A stretch of DNA of 56,010 nt, from contig NZ_CAJUCP010000035.1 of assembly GCF_910585425.1 (NCBI RefSeq), positions 1-56,010 on the forward strand. Reading direction: 5' to 3'. The DNA is from an uncultured Acetatifactor sp. (GTDB lineage Bacteria; Bacillota; Clostridia; Lachnospirales; Lachnospiraceae). Shown piece after piece: positions 51,769-56,010 of this stretch. Position 1 is the stretch's first letter; the number at the start of each line of letters is the position of its first letter. The translations under genes and the position numbers were made by a program. The notes under the pieces were generated by a model. The model saw only the letters and a list, made by a program, of their open reading frames with translations. It was not told the DNA's origin and searched no databases.

Positions 51769-52782
51769 TTAATTAGTCCCTTTATCAATCACCTTTATGT
51801 ATTCATATCGCTTGTCTTTCGATTCTTTACAAATAATTGCCATCAAGCTAACCTGAGACTTCCCCGCCAGTAGGCCGTTGCAACTGGCTAAAGTATACAT
51901 ATCCCGAAGCACCTCTTTTGCGATTTGATATCCATTCAGTCCCTTGCTATTTATTTGAGAATGGATGCTCCTATTATTTTCAGAGCGATATACATCTTCA
52001 TATGCAATGACCATATCAAGATATTTATTTTTAAACTTATCTAAAAGACCATTTTCATCTGTTGCTACAAATATTTTCTCAAAACCATACTCCACAAGAA
52101 TACTGTCTATCAGCTCAAAATAGTCTTCTGCTCTTAATTGAATCGGATGTCCCTTAAACGCCTTGGCAAAATCAGTTCCTCTAATGTGAATCCCCAGCAC
52201 TTTTTTCCCATTTATCAATCTATCAATATTCTCATTTAATTCGAGTTCAGTTTTCTCATTAAACTTTATGTATTTAGCATACATTTTAGCCATAGCTGAA
52301 ATATAGTCTTGTGTAATGTCATAGCCATTAACGATTGAATAATTGCCTAATAGAGCATTATCGACAACTTGACTATGCTTTCTTTCAAATTTAAAACAAT
52401 TGTACTTTTGGGTAATTGATTCATAATTTTCCTCCATTGTCTGCAAGAAAAAATATTCGTACATATTATCTTCAGGTGCCATATTATAAAGCGATCCTGT
52501 AACTCTTACATATATTTTCATTTCTAAAGAATCGGCTAGGTACATGCTTGACAAAATTGTTCTCATAATTGCGAAGAAGCCTGCAACAGTGTCATCAGCA
52601 ATATCTATCAGGTATACTGTTTTTGTTGGCTTAATCGTATTTGACAACAATTGGAAATATCCAGGAATTCGATTTAAGATACGATTATAGTAAGCATCAT
52701 CGTTTCTATATTTTATGAGCATTCCTATACCATAAAGTATTCTATTTCTTTTTATCATCTGCTCTATTCTTTTAATCAGCAT
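51769..52782 (-). CDS. fucosyltransferase-like glycosyltransferase
   Basis: A 337-residue protein. KVLGIHIRGTDFAKAFKGHP (about 193-212) matches the donor-binding HxRGxD motif found in GT23/NodZ and O-fucosyltransferases, and KIFVATDENGLLDKFKNKY (about 238-256) the following strand typical of the group. The first ~150 residues show no clear family. It may add fucose in alpha-1,6 or a related linkage; the assignment to an exact GT family is uncertain. It follows the pseudogene fragment and precedes wecB in the transcription unit. Confidence 0.7.
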   Translation of the reverse strand: MLIKRIEQMIKRNRILYGIGMLIKYRNDDAYYNRILNRIPGYFQLLSNTIKPTKTVYLIDIADDTVAGFFAIMRTILSSMYLADSLEMKIYVRVTGSLYNMAPEDNMYEYFFLQTMEENYESITQKYNCFKFERKHSQVVDNALLGNYSIVNGYDITQDYISAMAKMYAKYIKFNEKTELELNENIDRLINGKKVLGIHIRGTDFAKAFKGHPIQLRAEDYFELIDSILVEYGFEKIFVATDENGLLDKFKNKYLDMVIAYEDVYRSENNRSIHSQINSKGLNGYQIAKEVLRDMYTLASCNGLLAGKSQVSLMAIICKESKDKRYEYIKVIDKGTN

Positions 52783-52788
52783 ATTACT

Positions 52789-53985
52789 CTAATTCCCTTT
52801 TCTGCTTATTATAGTTTGACCTTTCAATCTTTCCAATATCAGAAACAATGGTATTATTAGCTGTGGCGTATAAATAATTTCGTTAGAAAAGACATATAGA
52901 AAATACAAGACAACTATATATCTTCCTTTCCTATCAGATTTCTTAAATATGTACACAATCATAAAGATAAATACGGCAAACCCTATTATCCCTGTATGGA
53001 GTAAAATTGATGATAGAGCACTGGCATAATTTGACCCAATATTTTCATGGCCATCATACATGGTAACAATCCGTAATGTATTAACGATTCCTCCTATCAT
53101 CCCAGAGCCTATGCCAATTAATTTTTGAAAAGGAGCTATCTCCATAAAGATGGCATATCCTCTTGCAACCCTAAAGCTGCCAGATGTAATCCCACGAAAA
53201 TCCATATCCCTGAAATGCTCTATTGAAACCTTAAGCCATTCTCCCCTGCTCATCAAAAAAATAATTGTAGCGAAGCCACCTATTGCAAAAAGAATCTTTA
53301 GCTTTACATTTTTGTTATGAATAAGCCATACTCCCCAAGCAAAAAGCAGGTACACCAATCCTGTTGAGGACGAACTTATTAATATCGAAAACGAAAGAAC
53401 AATCGAATAAATAACCCTTTTTCTATCTGTTATCTGTAAATTATCTAGTTTTTGCAAAGAGGATATTATAGCAATCGTAGCCAGCAACGTATAATGAGTC
53501 GGCTCACTAAATATTGAAGCTACTCTCTCTTTTTGGGCATTGTCTACAAATACTGTAAACTCACCAGTTGCAATTTTCTGGAATTCTTGAAAGAACAGAA
53601 TAGCACACAACATTGCAACAAATATGTACATCCATCTCCAATAGCATAAAGAATCGAAATAAAATCTCCTGTATAAAACAATCAAAACTATCATTGATAT
53701 CAGGTGAATCCAATATCCAACCGGAAAATGGATTCTATAAAACAGCATCGACATGATTGTAGAGAATAATGAAATCACTAAGATAATGCCTAAAATCTTC
53801 TCCTCCAAAGACATGTCTATTTTTTTCTTTAGAACCCCTGTCATACTGGTTATTACTAAAACTACTAAGATTAAATTGTTGATTTTAAAATTTCCATTTA
53901 TATACATGTCATTCAGACAAGGATATAGTGCAAATAAAAAGGCAAGAATTCTCGGTAAAGTTATATTCTTTAATTTTATACTCAT
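52789..53985 (-). CDS. polysaccharide polymerase (Wzy-like)
   Basis: A 398-residue membrane protein with about eleven hydrophobic segments. The large loop between the middle helices includes RVASIFSEPTHYTLLA (about 160-175), the SEPTHY-type stretch seen in Wzy polymerases of this kind, and SSSSTGLVYLLFAWGVW (about 205-221). It should join lipid-linked repeat units on the outer face. A 4-nt overlap with the preceding GT4 gene and a 6-nt gap to the next gene show one operon. Confidence 0.82.
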   Translation of the reverse strand: MSIKLKNITLPRILAFLFALYPCLNDMYINGNFKINNLILVVLVITSMTGVLKKKIDMSLEEKILGIILVISLFSTIMSMLFYRIHFPVGYWIHLISMIVLIVLYRRFYFDSLCYWRWMYIFVAMLCAILFFQEFQKIATGEFTVFVDNAQKERVASIFSEPTHYTLLATIAIISSLQKLDNLQITDRKRVIYSIVLSFSILISSSSTGLVYLLFAWGVWLIHNKNVKLKILFAIGGFATIIFLMSRGEWLKVSIEHFRDMDFRGITSGSFRVARGYAIFMEIAPFQKLIGIGSGMIGGIVNTLRIVTMYDGHENIGSNYASALSSILLHTGIIGFAVFIFMIVYIFKKSDRKGRYIVVLYFLYVFSNEIIYTPQLIIPLFLILERLKGQTIISRKGN

Positions 53986-55097
53986 AGTCTTTCCATTGCT
54001 TCCAAGTATTTTTGTATATACTTATTTCTTAGATTCTCTACATATTTGTCTCCCGTACTTATAGTCATCTGCTCATGAGCACTGAATTTATGAATATCTA
54101 TAATTGCCGTAAGCTGTTCTTTTCTTAGCTCTTCAGAATAGTCTCCCACATAATCTGATAATATAGGCGTAACATTTCTTACCACATATTCAAGAACTTT
54201 TGTCGGAGCTGCAACACGATTAATAATATGATTTTCCCTTAAGCAAAATCCATAATCACAGGCATCTAAATACTTTGGTACATCTTCATAATCTGATTTC
54301 AATACAGCATAATTTTTTATATGCAAACGCTTTACCATACATTTTAATTCATCTATGCAACTTGTTAATATGACTAAAAATGATAAAGGATTTGCATCTT
54401 CTATAATTCGATAATATTGAAGCGTCCTATCTGTCATCTGCCACTTTTGGTTTTGCCCAGAATACACATATACCGTACTTTCCTGTGGTATACCAAGCTT
54501 TTGGCGCATTTGTTTTCTGTAATTTTTAAAACCATAAAATTGTGCCGCTGGCAACATGGGCAATAATACATATTGTTTATCAGTCGCAAACAGTTCATAT
54601 TGTTTTTTAGAAACTGTAACCAGCAGAGCACAATCTCTAACTATGGCATGTTGCTTCTTCCTCAACCACCTTGAATAGAATAAGCCCATCCAATTAGGGT
54701 GATACAAATGCACTTCATCTGGAGCGGTCCCATGGCAATCAAACACAAACCGCAATTTTAACTTTTTGCAAAGATTAGCTATGGCTACAGCTGCTGGTAA
54801 CGCTTCACAATAAATAATAGGATTATTATATAAAGCTTTGACTTTTCTAACTTTCTTTTTTATAAAACCTGCATTAAATAAAAATGGTATTTTTTTGCAG
54901 AATCCATAATATTCTATTACTTCAACATTATGTCTGAAAGAAAGATTTCTTTTATTTTTTGGCGCAATCATTACAAACGAAAACTTATCACAAAGGATAT
55001 CCATTTCCATTTCGATTCTTGATTTGTATCCATCACTTGCATGTATTGCGTCTTCAACAATAAAAACTATTGTTTCTTTGTCCAATGTTAATACCAC
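53982..55097 (-). CDS. GT4-like glycosyltransferase
   Basis: A 371-residue GT-B-fold enzyme. The N-terminal domain contains RFVFDCHGTAPDEVHLYH (about 117-134) and the C-terminal domain has YSGQNQKWQMTDRTLQYY (about 213-230), DVPKYLDACDYGFCLREN (about 274-291) and APTKVLEYVVRN with the donor-phosphate-binding region. The family transfers sugars from nucleotide donors with retention. The start is a GTG with AGGTAAAG just upstream. Confidence 0.82.
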   Translation of the reverse strand: MVLTLDKETIVFIVEDAIHASDGYKSRIEMEMDILCDKFSFVMIAPKNKRNLSFRHNVEVIEYYGFCKKIPFLFNAGFIKKKVRKVKALYNNPIIYCEALPAAVAIANLCKKLKLRFVFDCHGTAPDEVHLYHPNWMGLFYSRWLRKKQHAIVRDCALLVTVSKKQYELFATDKQYVLLPMLPAAQFYGFKNYRKQMRQKLGIPQESTVYVYSGQNQKWQMTDRTLQYYRIIEDANPLSFLVILTSCIDELKCMVKRLHIKNYAVLKSDYEDVPKYLDACDYGFCLRENHIINRVAAPTKVLEYVVRNVTPILSDYVGDYSEELRKEQLTAIIDIHKFSAHEQMTISTGDKYVENLRNKYIQKYLEAMERL

Positions 55098-55173
55098 CTT
55101 TACCTCATACGTGAATTTGTGTAACAGCTTTTATCGTTATACTGCCAAAAAGTCAAATAATATCTCACCTTTA

Positions 55174-55983
55174 TTATCTTACTGACTTATATTTTCTGTA
55201 TATTGATAATCCCTCTTTCGTCCCAGTAACCATTCTTTTAATATATGTTTTCTTATTGTCAAACAATAAAATTACTTTCACCCATTTGTAAACATACATT
55301 TTTATATCAAATATCTTTTTATATCTTCTTATTGTCCATACCAAGCATCTTGCCTGCATTAAGTACCTATCAGGAGGCGCATATCCATATTTGATTGTCT
55401 TGTTAAAGACTTTCGTTTCTTTTGTTTCTCCAGGATGATGTTTAATCACAGCCTCTCCACATTCAATAACCTTATATCCCTGCTCTCTAACGAAATAGCA
55501 ATAATCCAAATCTAATCCATCCAAAAATAGTGGCTCAAAAAAACCTCCATTCTTCAAAAAGATATCTGCATTGATAAGCCAGCCTGAAGTCATTGCCCAA
55601 TCTACTTCTCGATATCCGCTGTAAATCTTTTTTATTCCTCTATCAAATGAATGCTGTGGTGCAAATACAGCGACTGAAATAATATCAGGATATTCGGCAA
55701 TTGTCTGTCTATATACGCTAAAAATATTCGTTTCCAACTGACTGTCTGCATCAAAAGCTACTATCCATTCACAACCTATAGAGGCTAACTTCCTGATACC
55801 CTGATTTAAAGCTTTACATAATCCTATGTTTTCAGTATAGCTTACATATTGTATATCTTTCGATAATCCTATCAAATTACTTATTATGACTTGATGATTA
55901 ATCGGCGAATTATCTATAATCAAAATTTTATCTACTTCATCTTTATACATTGAAATTGTAGTGGTCAAGCTTTTTTGTAACAT
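55174..55983 (-). CDS. GT2 family glycosyltransferase, 5' end probably missing
   Basis: A 269-residue GT-A enzyme of the rhamnosyltransferase-like kind: ILIIDNSPINHQVII (about 21-35), NIGLCKALNQGI (about 51-62), WIVAFDADSQLE (about 72-83) and EPLFLDGLDLDYCYFVREQG (about 145-164). The usual first ~25 residues with the VVTYNP strand are missing; the frame upstream of the ATG has TAG (three codons up) and TGA within ten codons. It could be a truncated gene, or a frameshift near the run of seven T at the window edge. Nothing else is visible in the last 27 bases. Confidence 0.75.
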   Translation of the reverse strand: MLQKSLTTTISMYKDEVDKILIIDNSPINHQVIISNLIGLSKDIQYVSYTENIGLCKALNQGIRKLASIGCEWIVAFDADSQLETNIFSVYRQTIAEYPDIISVAVFAPQHSFDRGIKKIYSGYREVDWAMTSGWLINADIFLKNGGFFEPLFLDGLDLDYCYFVREQGYKVIECGEAVIKHHPGETKETKVFNKTIKYGYAPPDRYLMQARCLVWTIRRYKKIFDIKMYVYKWVKVILLFDNKKTYIKRMVTGTKEGLSIYRKYKSVR

Positions 55984-56010
55984 TTGTGGCTAAAAAAATC
56001 AAGTTGCTTA

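Overview
The window looks like a Gram-positive gut anaerobe of the Clostridia, most likely Lachnospiraceae. The reasons are strong Shine-Dalgarno sites, sigma-A promoters with 17-nt spacers, an oxygen-sensitive class III ribonucleotide reductase, a Tad-type pilus locus without any outer-membrane secretin, and BspA-like repeat proteins carrying LysM domains. This placement is inference from gene content; no rRNA or tRNA gene is visible.

Layout. (1) 1-3,320: an acyltransferase-like gene, a lipoprotein gene with a DtxR-type regulator, a decayed DUF1016 nuclease and the first copy of a ~100-bp structured repeat. (2) 3,385-29,943, all on the minus strand: one 17-gene unit read from a single consensus promoter at 29,938-29,966. 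In order of transcription it has a TadZ-like ATPase, the CpaF/TadA motor ATPase, TadB, TadC, a small Flp-like pilin, a hairpin attenuator, the prepilin peptidase, a WG-repeat lipid- or membrane-anchored protein, two TadE-like pseudopilins around a 987-residue TadG-like protein, an FHA protein, a PP2C phosphatase, a 52-residue membrane protein, a Ser/Thr kinase with a propeller-like ectodomain, two large secreted repeat proteins ending in LysM pairs, and an O-antigen-ligase-like membrane protein. A divergent small XRE regulator and a perfect 30-bp palindrome sit at its promoter. (3) 30,016-33,453: the XRE gene, an ECF sigma / anti-sigma pair, the second structured repeat, a Uma2 nuclease and a broken TetR gene. 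(4) 33,530-40,417: nrdDG under two NrdR boxes, two GC-rich polytopic membrane proteins and an ACT-domain protein. (5) 40,585-43,057: a SEC-C protein, a small unknown and a methyltransferase. (6) 43,090-45,358: an IS200-type element directly next to an IS4-superfamily element. (7) 45,358-55,983: an AT-rich capsule/exopolysaccharide operon with Wzx, Wzy, WecB, two fucosyltransferase-like enzymes and four or five other glycosyltransferases.

How it fits together. The central unit joins a pilus/secretion machine to reversible Ser/Thr phosphorylation (kinase, phosphatase, phospho-peptide reader) and to its probable surface cargo (LysM-anchored LRR and DUF285 adhesins). I read it as a phosphorylation-controlled surface adhesion apparatus, under repression by the neighbouring XRE protein. 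The capsule operon would determine the glycan coat of the same surface; the IS pair marks its 3' boundary, where base composition changes sharply.
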